Of a stretch of DNA of 64,000 nucleotides, positions 33,560 through 46,328 are shown piece by piece (positions within the stretch are counted from its first letter, which is position 1; each line of letters opens with the position of its first letter). The position numbers and the translations under genes were made by a program. The notes under the pieces are model-generated. The model saw only the letters and a program-made list of their open reading frames with translations. It had not been told where the DNA came from and did not search any database. Source of the DNA: Chalara sp. BL73. Taxonomy: Eukaryota > Ascomycota > Leotiomycetes > Helotiales. The stretch covers positions 1,116,001 through 1,180,000 of the forward strand of contig CAKJVC010000012.1 of assembly GCA_918026815.1 (NCBI GenBank). Reading direction: 5' to 3'.

Positions 33560-35818
33560 TTAACTGGTATCCATCTCACCCTCCGTACTCCTCATCAACC
33601 AAGCCATCATTCCCCAAATCAGCTCCATGCCCTCCACCCTCTCCTCGGGCAGGAACAGATCAAACCACCGGCTCCTCCACACCTTTACCCCATCCCACGT
33701 CCCGTCCCGTCCCCCAAACACCCCCAACAACTCCCTCGGCACCCGCGCCCTCATCACACAAACATGGTGATTCAGCGCGCTAACCAAGAAAACATCATCC
33801 CACGTCGCGCCTTCCTTCTTACCAATTGCCGAATACCGCGTCTTGCGGTCCCACGTAGAAGAGGGGGGTAGCATCTTGCGGTAATTCTCATAGATCTGCA
33901 TGTTCCCATCTTTCCCCGGCCGCTTGCTCCTTTTCGCAGGCGCGGGACCTGGGCGGGGAGAGCGGCCGCGAGGCTCCTCTTCTCCAGCGGCGGCTGATGG
34001 TGGTCCTGGTGGCGAGGCCGAGATGGTGGATTGCGAGAGGGAAGGAGGAGGAAGTATGTCGGCTTCACGGCCGATGGGGCCGCCAGGGCCGCCTCCCCAG
34101 CGTGGGACGGACGTCCACCACTTCCCCTCGCCGAAACGCGTTTCTGTGGTTGTGGATCGGGCGCGCTGTTGGGCTGTCAGGAGGAGGGCGATGAGTTCGC
34201 GGGAGAAATCGACATTGGAATCGAGGGGGCTTGTGAAAGTCTGGGCGTGGTGTAAGTAAGTGCTTTACTGAGTGGAGAGTGTCGGGCTGAGCTTATTGGA
34301 AAGGGAATGTTGCACTTACGGTTGTGGTACGACAGGAAATTGCGGCTACGGGTCCTTCGACGATCCCTGAGCGTGCAGACGCACGATCTGTAGGTGTGCG
34401 GTAGATAAAGCTTGCCGAGGAATTGAAATATGAAGATGGTTTCAGTGCTGAGGCGGGAGTCAATATAAGTCGAGGTTCGCAGCGCGCAAACGAAACATTG
34501 CAGCCAAAATCATACGCCACAAGCTTAGTGAACGCTGTGAGAAGTTGCTGTCTATATTCTGGAGGAAGCTGAGCGCCATTACCTAGACGCACGTGTGTTT
34601 GTAAATGTCTCCGCGCCGTCTCTTTCTCTGCCAAGTTCTCTTCATGTTTTGGTTCATCTTCTTCAGAAGAAAGCGGGAGAGACGTATCCTGCCAGTATCC
34701 GGAGAAGAGCTCGAGGTTCTTGAAGAACTCATAGGCGTTTCCTAGACGGACTAAGGATTCTCCTGGAGGAGCGGGTATTCTACGTACTGTACGAAATGCT
34801 GCTCTATTGTCTATCAATAGCTCTTTCCTTCGCTCTTGGTAGGTTTGTATCCCTGGAGATAGGTTGCCATTGTTGAGTGGCCGCTTAGATGCGGTGGTCG
34901 CTGCCTCCAATTCGTCTTGTCCAACAGCGGTCCACTCTGCGAATGGCGGTAGGTAGCTTGCATCTGGGAGAATGTCCCGTGGCGGAGAAGCTGATATCAC
35001 GTGGACTCCAAGCGCTTCAAAGTGTGATGGTTGTATATCCGCTGGTCGCTGAATCTTCTGTAACAGTGACACCAGCGATCCCTCTCCATGTGATTGGATT
35101 GATGTGTCACCTGCCGCTACCGGTGCACAAGTAGGAAATTGAAGAGGCGTAGGGAGGTGTAACTTCTTCTTGGTATCTGTAGCCTGAGATATATTTTGGA
35201 GAGCCCCTGGCGAAAGCACGTTAGAACACTGTATGAAACTATTGAGGGCTAAACTAATGAGTGTATATGGTTATAACGAAATACGCTACAAACGGAGCTT
35301 AAAGCGACCGCAGTAGAGAATCAATAGAGTTTGGCTCTGGCTTTGGCTCTGTGTGATATAACTACATGGAGCATCGACATGGCGTCTGCCTGTCCTAGAT
35401 TGGATTGTACTATCAATCCATCGAAAAGCAATATATGCTCATTGTGAACAGAAACCTAATTCCATGAAGGATACCTTCAGAGGTACCACACCATTTGATC
35501 TTTCAATGGTGGAATATCCCTATCTTGAGATTGAGAGGAGCTACACTTCAGATCTTCATAAACTGCTAGGTATGAAAGAATGTGGTTGCACAACCGCTCA
35601 GATCTCCAACTACCATATATTCTCTGAAGCAGATGTGTAGATAGCGCTGCAACCCAACACTTGAGAAACCTTCTTTTAGGGCTGGTTGCCATACGCCACA
35701 ACATGGAAGCAAGTAATCCGGAAGCGCTCAAATCGGATTCATGAACGGCATCTCGGATGACCGAATAATGAAATGCCCATGGCCTGTACTCACCCAACTG
35801 TCCAACGCTTGCAAACAT
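33560..35818 (-). CDS. Conserved-looking hypothetical protein, GPGGPIGRE motif, possible long first intron
   Basis: The two main exons, 35206-34320 and 34240-33560, are joined by a clear 79-bp intron. The first of these opens directly after an acceptor (cgccag) and has no usable ATG, so an upstream exon is needed. A fitting candidate is 35818-35794: ATG, 25 nt, ending in a consensus donor (GTGAGT) with the right phase. It yields MFASVGQLGALQNISQATDT and 530 residues in total, at the cost of a 587-bp intron. The protein has no domain I recognise. Notable segments are YDFGCNVSFARCEPRLIL, the Trp-rich GKWWTSVPRWGGGPGGPIGRE, a Pro/Ala linker, a basic KRSKRPGKDG and a C-terminal block TWDDVFLVSALNHHVCVMRA. 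These look like conserved islands of a fungal protein of unknown function. The first exon is uncertain, the rest well supported. Confidence 0.65.
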
Positions 35819-38093
35819 GGTGATGGTGATCAGATCTGCTGCCCCTTTAATATCCTGATCCTAATCCTTCCACCTTCTGGAAATGCTATGCGGGGCTTAC
35901 CTTACTCCCCATCGAGTATCAACCTGATGTAGATCTGGTCACTCTCTTCTAGATTGGATTAATGATGGGGTGCCAGTCGCAAAGCAAGCGATGCCGCAGG
36001 TGGAATTAAGTGAGGTTCTGCGGCTGTATGATTCTTATTTTTTTTTAGAGGTGGTTGCGTCGTCGCGTTGGCTCGGCGGCCAAAATTCATGCATCCCGAC
36101 CGCACGCCTTGCAGATCATCAACAAACTTTGATGAACTTCAACACCAAAATCTAACATGAACATGCTTCTACATTGCATGGCGATACCAATAATCGATGC
36201 CGGTGATGTTTAAGCATCATGGCCATCCCAAAAGGATTCGCCTTGCAGATGGCATATCCGGGGAGGCACAGGATCTGCTGTCAAAGAGCCGGGCGGAACA
36301 CACAGCGTCTCAATATTCATCATCACATCAATCAGATTGGCCGACAACAGTCATTCAAGTACCTGTCAAAGGCTGAAATCCTTCTGGTGTACCGCTTTGA
36401 GCATAATAATAAAAATGTCATTTCTATGGATCCGGAAGTGCTGAATAAATTCATGGAGAAGTCAAGACTCTGAGGCAGATGCTTAAGCCGATCCGAACAA
36501 TCCAACCTTTCGGGCATTATGGGGAGCTTATATCTACGGCCCGTTGGATCCTGGGCTCGTATTGCTGACTCAAGCATGAAGATGGGTTTCTCTTAAATGA
36601 CTTAGGACGAGGGCATTACATACATGCTTGTGACTGTATAGCCAATGCATTGCTCCTGGAGAGCTTGGAAAGATGGATGAACCGTTTGCCCTCTCCCTCG
36701 GTGCGCTTAATGGAAGCAGGCATTGAATCTACGATCCTCTCACCTTGGTGACGGAGCAAAAGTACATGGCGGACTGTCAGATGACAATTCTGAATCGCAT
36801 GCAAAGAAAGTGCGTTTAGGGTAATATCCTGAAAATCATGCCAAGGAAAACACTCACCGCAATGAACCAGAATGTTTCTCAGACTTGAAGGAGTGTTTCC
36901 GTTACAACATAGACTCGAAACATCTTCACCAAGTCTCCCAAGAAACAGAAACTGGCTGGCATCCATACTGCTGTAGCACACTAGAATTTCGAATCGAAGC
37001 GAAAGCGTCCTCGAAATGCTAGCCTAAAGCCGCTCCATCACAGTCTAGGCTCTGCTCTGTGACGGGTAACGCTCATAATTCAGACGACCAGAAACCGAAC
37101 AGTTTTCGGTTCTAACGGTTTGACAGAATAGTCATTATCTTTCTGTGCCATTCGCCTCGTTTGAGCAGGATCTTGAGCGCGACTCAGTGAAGGCAGGATG
37201 GAAGTTCTCAATCGTAAGGTCAGATCCGGAAACAGCTGTGTGGTGTTCCATTCCAAGATTACTCAACGGATAATAGCCTCGCACGGCTGCTTGGTGCTGT
37301 CGCAAATCAGCACCACAAAGTTAAGCATATGCATGGCAAGAAACAAATCGACTCTATCCCCCGCATTACCAGAAAATGAAGACGGAGTTGAAGAGAGAAA
37401 GTCTCTAGCCAAAAGGCTTATTCCAGACAGTGAGGGGGATCAGGCCCAACCACCACTACCACCAACGCATCGCCAGAGATTTTGTGTCGCGCTCAGTTCG
37501 AGCATCACCGAAAACATATCTTGACATTGCTGACTCCGACTTTCTTGCAGTCTTCTTCTCTTCTGGCATCTATCTGCTTCATCCATTGCTTGGCTAGTAG
37601 CTCCTCTTGCATTATTGTGCTTGATAAAGGTGCTCTTGTTCATCACTAGTCCTCTTGGAAGCGAGCGCCAAGTTGGTGGCCGTCATTCCCCTGTGCCGCC
37701 CGCTGCTTCATGTTTTGTCTCATACCCCTGGCCTGCAACATGCACCAAACCCCTCGATCCTTGATCCGGTCCAACCACCAACGCCCTCTTTCACGCTCCA
37801 TCTGCCTCTCTATCTCATCTTCGCTCCAGACTCTGGTCAGAACGCTCACGTTTGAGCATCGAGGGTCATGGTTTCTCTCCACCAAACCCATTGTTTTTCA
37901 TTCTAGTTTTTTCACTATCGCCGTTCTGTTCTTTCCACTCACAAACATACTTATCGATGATCGCGACGAGGAGGAGCTGTTGATGGCCACGGCGCCGTTT
38001 TTTTTTTGTTCGCCTTTCCATTATTATCCCTTGACGGTTGATTAACATTCTCCTACTTTGCGACTGGTGTCGCTTTTTCTTTTTCTTTTCAAC
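35819..38093. other. Intergenic region, ~2.3 kb
   Basis: The region contains the upstream sequences of two outward-facing genes. The last 400 bases before 38094 are pyrimidine-rich, with T-runs (e.g. 38000-38010), as in fungal leaders. A small perfect inverted repeat AACCGAA...TTCGGTT lies near 37094-37112. No gene is supported. Confidence 0.5.
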
Positions 38094-40409
38094 ATGTCGA
38101 CAAGTCCAAACCTGCCGGCAGGTCAATTCATAACAACACTGAATGGGAAGCGATGTACAGCGATTCCGAGGTCAGATGCGTCGCCAGCTCCAGCATCATC
38201 GACAGCAAGGAGGGGCGGGAATGCGGCGACTACATCAGCCCCCGCGAGGCAAACGCAAGAGCCAGAAGCAAAACCGACGACAACTAAACAGGCACCAACA
38301 CCAGCACCAGTAGTGGTGACAAGCACGCCGGAGCTTGTCGCGCCAGAAACGACTCCAATACCTGAAGTGCAGACACCCGAGTCGACTTCAACAGCCGAAG
38401 TATCACTAGATCCCATTGTTACTACTCCTCCAGTCGCCGCAACACCGCCTGCGCCAGTCGTCGAGGCTCCGAGTACTAGCTCTTTCGAAACAGAAGTTCC
38501 ACTACCAACATTGTCACCAATTGTGGTCGAAAGTACGTTTGCGACCAGCCCATCGCCCGTAGTGGCATTGCCTGCGAATTTAAATACATCGACAGATATA
38601 TCGACAGATACATCGACACAGCCTTTAAGTACAACAAGCTCGCTAGAAACACCTGTTTCAACAACTCCAGCATTTGAAGTAACAACTTCCACCGAACAAT
38701 TCAGCACCTCCAGAGCCATTGCTTTGAGTGATGCACAACCTTCAACAACATCTTCTTTTCTGAATCAAAACCAGGCTGGCTCCAATGGCCTTCAAGCCAT
38801 TGCCTCAAGCACGTCGGTGTCTTTTATTCCAACACCATCTCCAACGACTGCCTCTTCCGCAGAGCAAGAATCTTCGGCTGCCACTGGAATATCTTCGAGA
38901 CCACAGAGCCACACTGTAGTGGTAGGCAGTATTGTAGCGGGAGTAGCCGTGATAGGGATTATCGGAGCATTACTGTGGTTTTGTAGGCGGCGGAGGAGAA
39001 ACCGGAGAGGCTCATTACTTACCCCACTCGGACCACCACCTGGGGAGAAGAGTTATTATGAGATCGACAATTCATCTGTAGGACCGACAAATAGGGGCGT
39101 AAAACTCAAAGCGGGATTGGGATACCAAGCGGACAGGATAGCAAACGGATTTTCGGGATTCAAAGCAAGGGTGGCTGGATTTGGATCTTCTCTCAAGTCC
39201 AAGATTGTACCCGAGAGAAGTGATACCCCAAGCGTGAATTTGAATAGAGGAAATTCGCAATTCCTAGACGGACCTATTCCTCAACATAGTCGGAACAACT
39301 CGGTCCTATCAAATAGTCCTAAGCTTACGGCGAGGGATCGCTTTGACAACTGGTGGGATCACTTCTTCGATAATGTTATCTTTGGATGGCGTTCTCGTAC
39401 TCGCAAAGAGCCTTATGATCCTTTTGCTACAGCGCGCAGCATGTCTGAGAAACAAGCCGCCGGCAGCGCTGCTACGGATTTTGCAGCACTCCTTCCAACC
39501 GAGCGCGAACTACAACTCCAGGCAGAACGTCGAAGAGCATCTCTCTCGAATTCAGGTCTCAATCTTGGCAGCCTAGGACTCGACTTCAGTTCTCTTGATC
39601 CATTTGCCGACCCATTGCCATCCAAACAACAAAACTCATCCAATCAAGTCCCACAAACAAATCCGTTCGCCGACCCAATCGCACAACCTCAACCTTCTAT
39701 CCAAAAACCACGAACCTATGTCGCTAATATCCGGCGCTCACGGGGACTGTCTGTCGATGATGCAAATAACAACAAATCAGCATATACCCTAACTAGCGCT
39801 GCTTATCGACCACCGTCAACCGCGGCGCATTCACGATACCCGTCCACTGTTGCACCAAGCAGGGACAGTTACCGCGATACCGTATTCTCAACATTTAGCT
39901 CCAACGTCCGCAAAGGGAAAGGCCGCTCTGATCCCTTTGATCTCGAGCGTCCCGAACTCTGGCGGCCGATTCAACAACCTCCTGTGCCAGTAGATAACCG
40001 CACCTCAACCAGACCTAGAGCAGCAAGTATGGCGGCGCGCGACTCGACAGACTATCACAACTCACTACTTCCGAATCCACTACGCATGACTTCCGTAAGA
40101 GGCACACCCACAGGGCCCATTGATTCCAATGGCGCCCAACCACGCATAGTAAGCGTCGCACAACCCAGGATCAACAGTGCTGCATCCAGTAAATACTCAA
40201 GCGGCGTGTCAGGCCTCGGAGATTGGGGCGATCCAGGACCTGACTTGGGCCCGGGGAGCAGTAGTTCAAGTTTAAGAGGCAACGCAAGTAGCAATGGGAG
40301 TCAGGATTTTGGGAGGGGGTATGCGGAGTTGGTGAATAGTAGGAATAGGGATAATGTTAGTCCGATCAGTTTTGAGAGTGCGGGAAACGGCGTGGGTAAG
40401 GCGATGTAG
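38094..40409 (+). CDS. Ser/Thr/Pro-rich single-pass membrane protein
   Basis: A single exon of 771 residues starts at an ATG in good context (ttcaacATGt). Residues ~1-270 are dominated by Ser, Thr, Pro, Ala and Val (for example repeated TDISTDTST and TTSSLETP), suited to O-mannosylation. One transmembrane helix follows (VVVGSIVAGVAVIGIIGALL, ~274-297) with a strong stop-transfer signal WFCRRRRRNRRGS. The ~470-residue cytosolic part has Ser/Arg/Pro-rich stretches and NPFADP-like tripeptides, including a NPF (Eps15-homology-binding) motif. There is no cleavable signal peptide, so the N-terminus would be exported by the membrane helix itself. The design resembles fungal wall-stress sensors of the Mid2/Wsc type, but no WSC or other domain is seen, so the function is open. 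Confidence 0.72.
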   Translation: MSTSPNLPAGQFITTLNGKRCTAIPRSDASPAPASSTARRGGNAATTSAPARQTQEPEAKPTTTKQAPTPAPVVVTSTPELVAPETTPIPEVQTPESTSTAEVSLDPIVTTPPVAATPPAPVVEAPSTSSFETEVPLPTLSPIVVESTFATSPSPVVALPANLNTSTDISTDTSTQPLSTTSSLETPVSTTPAFEVTTSTEQFSTSRAIALSDAQPSTTSSFLNQNQAGSNGLQAIASSTSVSFIPTPSPTTASSAEQESSAATGISSRPQSHTVVVGSIVAGVAVIGIIGALLWFCRRRRRNRRGSLLTPLGPPPGEKSYYEIDNSSVGPTNRGVKLKAGLGYQADRIANGFSGFKARVAGFGSSLKSKIVPERSDTPSVNLNRGNSQFLDGPIPQHSRNNSVLSNSPKLTARDRFDNWWDHFFDNVIFGWRSRTRKEPYDPFATARSMSEKQAAGSAATDFAALLPTERELQLQAERRRASLSNSGLNLGSLGLDFSSLDPFADPLPSKQQNSSNQVPQTNPFADPIAQPQPSIQKPRTYVANIRRSRGLSVDDANNNKSAYTLTSAAYRPPSTAAHSRYPSTVAPSRDSYRDTVFSTFSSNVRKGKGRSDPFDLERPELWRPIQQPPVPVDNRTSTRPRAASMAARDSTDYHNSLLPNPLRMTSVRGTPTGPIDSNGAQPRIVSVAQPRINSAASSKYSSGVSGLGDWGDPGPDLGPGSSSSSLRGNASSNGSQDFGRGYAELVNSRNRDNVSPISFESAGNGVGKAM

Positions 40410-41360
40410 ATAGTTGATTCCTACCGTTGTAGGAAATGAAGGATAATGACGGATGGATGAATGGATTGATGGACGGGATAGGGATATGCATGTTTGGATA
40501 TAATCCCACATGAGTTGGCGTTCTGCATCTTGTCTTTTTGTGGGATTTTTGGAGGGAAAATATGATGGGGAAGACCCATTTGGTTGAAATTCTTGGTAGC
40601 AAGCCACATCGAAGAAAGTGTACATTGTGTATGCGTCTTCTGTCAAATATATTCTCTTATTTTAACTTTCTGCAAACTCTGCGGCTATTACTCTCGGCTT
40701 ACAGCTTTCAGACCCAATCCTCTCTGAACCTCCCAAGATAGATGATAATAGTACAAATTCCACATTACCATCTGATCTACCTGGCAAGCTCACGCCCCCC
40801 AAAAAGGCAAAGGAGAGGGTAAAAAGTCAGAGCCATATATTGTAGTTGCCCTTGTTCATTGTGCTGGGCCTGGCATCCGCCGAACGACCTCTGGGCAGCT
40901 TACCAAACAGTACCTTTCCTAGTGCAAAAAGTTTAGATGCGACCCTAATTATCGAGGTGGGAGAGTTCGCAGTATCTCAAAAATCATTCATAGTATGCTT
41001 TAGAGCTGTCGGCCTTTGGTTCAGCCCGGCTAAGATAATCAACTGATCTCGATCCCATCGTGGTATCCAACGTGCGCCATCACGGAACACGTTTAGCTAC
41101 CACAGAGCGAGGCCAGAAGTAGAAAATTAACCACCAAAAGCACAGGACGAGTAGTATCGCAAGGTCTTGGATGGAGGCTGTTTCTCTTTCCTTCGATTGC
41201 CACAAGATGAAGACAGAAAGTTCGGGAATAGAAGATAGTAAGTAAAAACACATCATGAACTCTATTATTCTCATGGCTCTTTTGCTCATCCCTCATCTCA
41301 AATCTATGCCAATACATCATTCATACAGTTAGCTACCCCCCAACCAGCAAACCGGGGTAT
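40410..41360. other. Intergenic region between converging genes
   Basis: The 3' flanks of the membrane-protein gene and the UBP2-like gene meet here. I see no other gene or repeat. Confidence 0.5.
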
Positions 41361-44300
41361 CTACCACGGCTTCTTATTCGCATCAAGCTCGCTATAGCTC
41401 ATACTTTCCCACTGCTGCAGCGGTGGCTTCGGTAACAAGTTGCGAGGCTTCACGTTCTCTACGTGTTTGGTCCTTGTTCCATCATTGACATCGCTCTCAT
41501 CGCTGACCTCGCTCATCGCAATCTGTTCATCAATCGCAATAGGCACTTCCAACACCTCTCTAACGACTGCGCTCACGAGGTTCTCTTTGTCGGCGCTGCG
41601 AACATAGGCAAGGTAGTATGGTGTCCCCTCATCTTTCCCGTGTTTCTCGAAAATCTGTTTGAGATCATAGGTTTCACTGACTCGTTCATCGTTGTACTCG
41701 CGCCAGATATTGTTCTCGAAATCATGCACATAGACTTAATAGGAATCGACATTAGTAATAATGTCCTCATAATATCGAAGGTACAAAGACAGAAACTATA
41801 TTGTTAGGGTTCACTTACTCCAGTAATGACCGAATCGAGCATCGCCTTTGTGGATGAACACAGTTTGGAGCCGATACTCATACTTTGTCATATCCGTAAA
41901 TTGTTCTTTAAGCTTCTGCTTGATAGACGCAATCTGCTGCTCAATACTGTAGAGTTCAGCGCGCACTTCTGGTATGCGTTCCTCAAGGCCCTACGAAATA
42001 TTAGAGCTTGCTTCAAACATGTGCAAAGCTATTGGAGTACGAGTTTGCTTACATCATGGAGCCCAGGATCTATATCAATACCCTCCACATCCAGTTCCTG
42101 AATATCGCTAATAAAGCTTTTCGTGGCTTCTAATATATCAACCACAGTCTGGTTATCATTGGGCTTCAATGCAGATTGTCTCTGCTCCAATTTTCGGAGT
42201 TGTGCTTTCCATTCCCAAGCTTCTTGTCTTCGTGACAACAAACCATCAGAAGAAGAATCCATATATCGATCCATGTATAATGTTTCGGGGAAGGTAACTG
42301 TATTCATGTTCTTCCAGGCTTGTTTAGTGACATCATCAAAAGCCGTGCGCTGGATATGCATCTGCAGAACTGGAGGCAATTCGACGATCGAGGAATACTG
42401 CTGAGTTTGCATATTTTCCACATCAACGATCTGCATATCAAACGTCACATCGAGGGCCGCATAAATATCACGTGTTCCGACAGGGTCTGGGTAGATGATG
42501 AGATTTGCCCACGGCTCAACTTTCCTCTCCATAATAGATTTCTGCGTATATGTTGCGTTGGCGCCATAGAATGTATCTCTGATAAGGTCCAGCTGCTCTC
42601 CCGAACCTTCATCACTTCTTTCTGGCTTAATAGCACACTGCAGTCGGAAGAGGACATTTCCGATGACTTCCGTGACATCCTGTTGTGCTCCGAAAGCCCA
42701 TAGCTCGCTGTCTTTTTGTTTCCGAGGTGGCACAGGTGGAGGCTTCTCTGGTTCAGGAAACGTTAATATTGATGGGTCAACTGTGCTCTCACCATTGACC
42801 ATAACAACGTCTTCCTCCGTTGCAACAGTGTCTGAAGTTGGGCTCTCTAGTCGAGGGACTCTGGATTTATAGTCTTCCAAGTCTAGAGGAGCGTCGATCT
42901 TATTTGTTTGCTCGTAGTTAGGGAGCTCGTTATCAACAAGAGTTGTGTCACTACTATCATCATCAATAGCTGTGGTTTTTTCAGTGGGGACGTCGACCAT
43001 GTCTACGTCTCCTGCCTCGGATGATGGTGGAGAAGGTGCGGGTGAGAGAAGCTGGGGCAAAGCAGTTGAAGGGACTTGTGGTAAGCCATCTGGAGGAAGT
43101 TGTGGCCCATAAACGGGGATTCTGGATTGTGAAAATTCTAGGGGTGGTCTGCTAGGGCTAGCTACCGAATCTCGTCGGATGGAAGCCACTTTCTCGTCGC
43201 TGAGGAGTGTAAGATTCGCTAATTCATTTGTCGGTGCGACAGATGAAGTGGACGCAGTTTTTAGCTGTTCGAAGAGATTTTTGAGTTCGTAGACAACTAT
43301 TCACGGTTAGTTGGATCATAATGCTCCGGGTCTCTACTCACATTTTTGCGCGTTCTCGACCTCTAATCTGGAGATCTTCCTGCCGCCTACTATCTTTTGA
43401 TCAATCTCTTGGCTGATGGTAGGACTATCAAGATCCATGCGATAATTGTCGATGTCTGTTACGACATTTCGAAAAGGATTGACAGTGTAATAGTATTGCA
43501 ATATGCTGTTGAGATAACATGTATTGCCGATATTGTTCAATCCCACTGGTGCGTTTGCAGAATTGATTGATCCTTGAGGTACCAGTTCCGGATCTAGCTT
43601 TGCCAGGAGAAACGTACTTTTCCGATCCATCGCGATTGTAAAGACCTCACTCTTATACACCTCCTTGAGCTCTAGATGGTAACTCCAAACAGTCTCATCA
43701 GGCGCACTACGGTTTGTCAACTGAAGGGCGCGATAGGCGTCGATAACATCACTTTGAAAAAGACTGTTTCCAAACGAATTGTCAAATGCAGCTTTGAGAA
43801 GTTCAGCCTAGATTTCATTTATCAGCCATTACCATAATGTAACGCTCGTATAGCAACACTCATTATATCATGATCAAGTGAAATTAACAGCAATACGTAC
43901 CTGACCGTCCAGATCGTTTCGCTTCCCTTTCTCCTTTCCTATGAGGAGCAAAGCATAGGGAACTTTTTTCTTGGTCTCATTTGGTATTTCGTCATCAAAG
44001 AGCACTGAAATGGCGACCGCTTGAACTAGACATTGATGTGGTCAGCCTTGCTATCTAGCACAATTCACCTATCAGGTTGAGATGTAGCAATAGTGAATAC
44101 GCCGCTGCTCTAAGTCTCTAGGTTTTGAAAATTATCTTACCAGATTCCGGGGAGGTACTCGCATCTACATTAGGTAACAGTGTGAGGGCATCCTCATATG
44201 ACATAGATTTATCCGTGGCTACAGACTCAATCCTGTGGCTATTTCTAGCCTTGCCAATTATGCGTAAACTTGCCCTTGCTTGGTCTGCCTGTTTTGGTGC

Positions 44301-45822
44301 TGCTTGTATCCTTGAATTGAAGACCCCTAGAATATGATCATCCCCTTCCGTGGTATTTGGGTTTAAAGCGAAGAATTTATATGCTTCTTCAATATCTGTT
44401 AGGCGAAGCTCGCCAGTCGAGCTAGCTATTGAGACTTTCGTTTCTAGGTCAGAGCTACGGCGTCCAGTGGCAAGATCATATAGACAGTCGAGATAATATG
44501 GGCTGTTTTGGGGGTCGCATTGACACTGTCGATCATATGCCCATCCAAGAAGCTCGTCCGTGAAAGCATCTACTACCCCAAGACTTGCATAATATGGATG
44601 CTCTTCCGTTGTCAAATCGACAAATCTGGATCTTTTTGGGTAGTCGTAGAACCCGAGCACTTGCTCAATATCCTTGGTAGCAGAAATAGGCGTAAAGGTG
44701 ACTTGTTGGGCAATAGTCCTAGTCTCTTCCCGTGGCCTATCTGATATTAATTGTTTCAATTCTACAATAACATCATCAATGAAGTTCCGATTGTTGTCTG
44801 TTATGGTGGGCAACTGCCAGAAATAATCGACGCCGTCCTTCAAAGTGAGGTTAGCTTAATCTGGATGAAGAAGAACGATCTAAGATGAGAGCCGAAGACG
44901 AAATGTAAGCCTGCCAAAGACAAATGAAAGAGCTAGCGACATACTTCCTCTTTTTCCTCTATCGTTTCTGTGAAGCCTAAGTAATTGAAAAGATCATCGC
45001 ATTCATTGCCAAACGCAAGACAGAACTTCTTGTTTCGTTTCGCAATACGTTTGACCTCGCCTGTACTCTTTGTAGCTAATGCATCATGCAGGTATTGCTT
45101 CAGATTCAGATAAACTTGAAAAACCAACAAAGGGCCAAGTCCTGGATATCTAGTTGGCTCTTCTTGTATGGCTCTTGTTCCACGAGCTCTCAGCTTATAA
45201 TTATCCGAGATGGGTGATAGTAGGGCTGCGGTGAGCCGAGGCAGGAATATCTCAATCTCGACGACGACTGGGCAGTTTGTCCCAGAACAAGCAAAGCGAT
45301 GGTATTCAAGGGGTAGATTAGGTTGATCTCTGACTCGGTCTGGAGATTGATATTCTGAATCTTCAACGCGAAGATGGTGCACTGGATTTTTCTTGTCGGA
45401 AAGGTTACAAGGAACCTTGATTTCCGTCCTTCCCGAGAAATCTACTGAAATGCGGAAATGACATCTGCATCGTGTGCAGACTGCCGCGACTGTGTATTTG
45501 ATGGGCTCACCCAGCTGGCTTATTATGGGTGTGGTCTGATGCTCTTTTCTTATTAGAGTATGGTGGCAGTCTCCCGACCTTCTTCGCTGTAAGGGAACAC
45601 CTTTGAAATGAGGTGCAGGATGTGCCAGGAGGTTCCTGCTATTTTTGCCTGTCCGGTATCGTGGATCATAGTCTAAGAGGTCTGCGACAAGTCGTGGTGT
45701 GGTTTTCCCTGAAGGATAGTGATGTTAGTAATTGTGAGATACATATGGTCTAAAAAACACAGATATCGGGGTAGGGAAAGCTCACCTGGTCCTGGTTTTA
45801 AGTTTGATATATCCGGACTCAT
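41361..45822 (-). CDS. Ubiquitin-specific protease, UBP2 type
   Basis: Eight exons give 1292 residues: 45822-45786, 45708-44945, 44837-44141, 44025-43901, 43807-43342, 43296-42053, 41990-41819 and 41734-41361. All junctions keep frame, with introns of 45-115 bp. The length is close to yeast Ubp2 (about 1270). The Cys box is GLNNIGNTCYLNSILQYYYT (catalytic Cys638), and the distinctive QYYYT is typical of the Ubp2/USP25/28 group. The His box is FGHYWIYVHDFENNIWREYN, with His1166, near the C-terminus. The long N-terminal region (1-570) contains a Cys-rich pocket (CTRCRCHF ... CSGTNC) and the PKRSRFVDLT segment. A long insertion sits between the boxes, as in other members. In yeast Ubp2 trims K63-linked chains and opposes the ligase Rsp5. 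It is head-to-head with the complex I gene. Confidence 0.92.
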
Positions 45823-46328
45823 CGTAGCTCAATCAACATTAAAGACTTTGTCCGCAGATGCCGCAAATCTATCGTAATTTGAAAGAAGATGTCGCGAAAA
45901 GTAACAGAATACTATGGTATATTTCCTTGCGCCGCACGCCCCTTATAAACACAGTTATGAATCGAGAAATATTAGATGTAAGAGAGCTGTGTGAATTTGG
46001 TTGTTTGCCGGAAACGGGTTCGAAGAGAGGCGTCTAAATTTACGAAGACGATACGTGGCATGGCCCTTCACCCAGAGGAGAACTATGATAACTATCAACA
46101 AGACGAAATTTCTCTCTTTATGAACAAAGCATTCAAAGTATATTTCATCCAGCAGCTGCCTGGCGTCGTCGTCGCATATAATTGAGCTTGAGGTGTCGGA
46201 AGGACCCACCCGGGACCGCAGTTCTGGAGAAACGTTGTGCCGGAGCCGACAGTAGCCATTGGAACCTAACGACAAAGTAACCTCACTTCTGGGATCCATT
46301 GCAGCAACTTTCAATCAAACTAGTCAAC
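45823..46328. promoter_or_regulatory. Shared divergent promoter, UBP2-type / NUO-21.3b
   Basis: The 506 bp between two outward-facing start codons presumably hold both promoters. No TATA box or named element is clear. Confidence 0.5.

Noticed and set aside
36616..36981. 121-codon minus-strand open frame
   Set aside because: No start context, domain or neighbour support.
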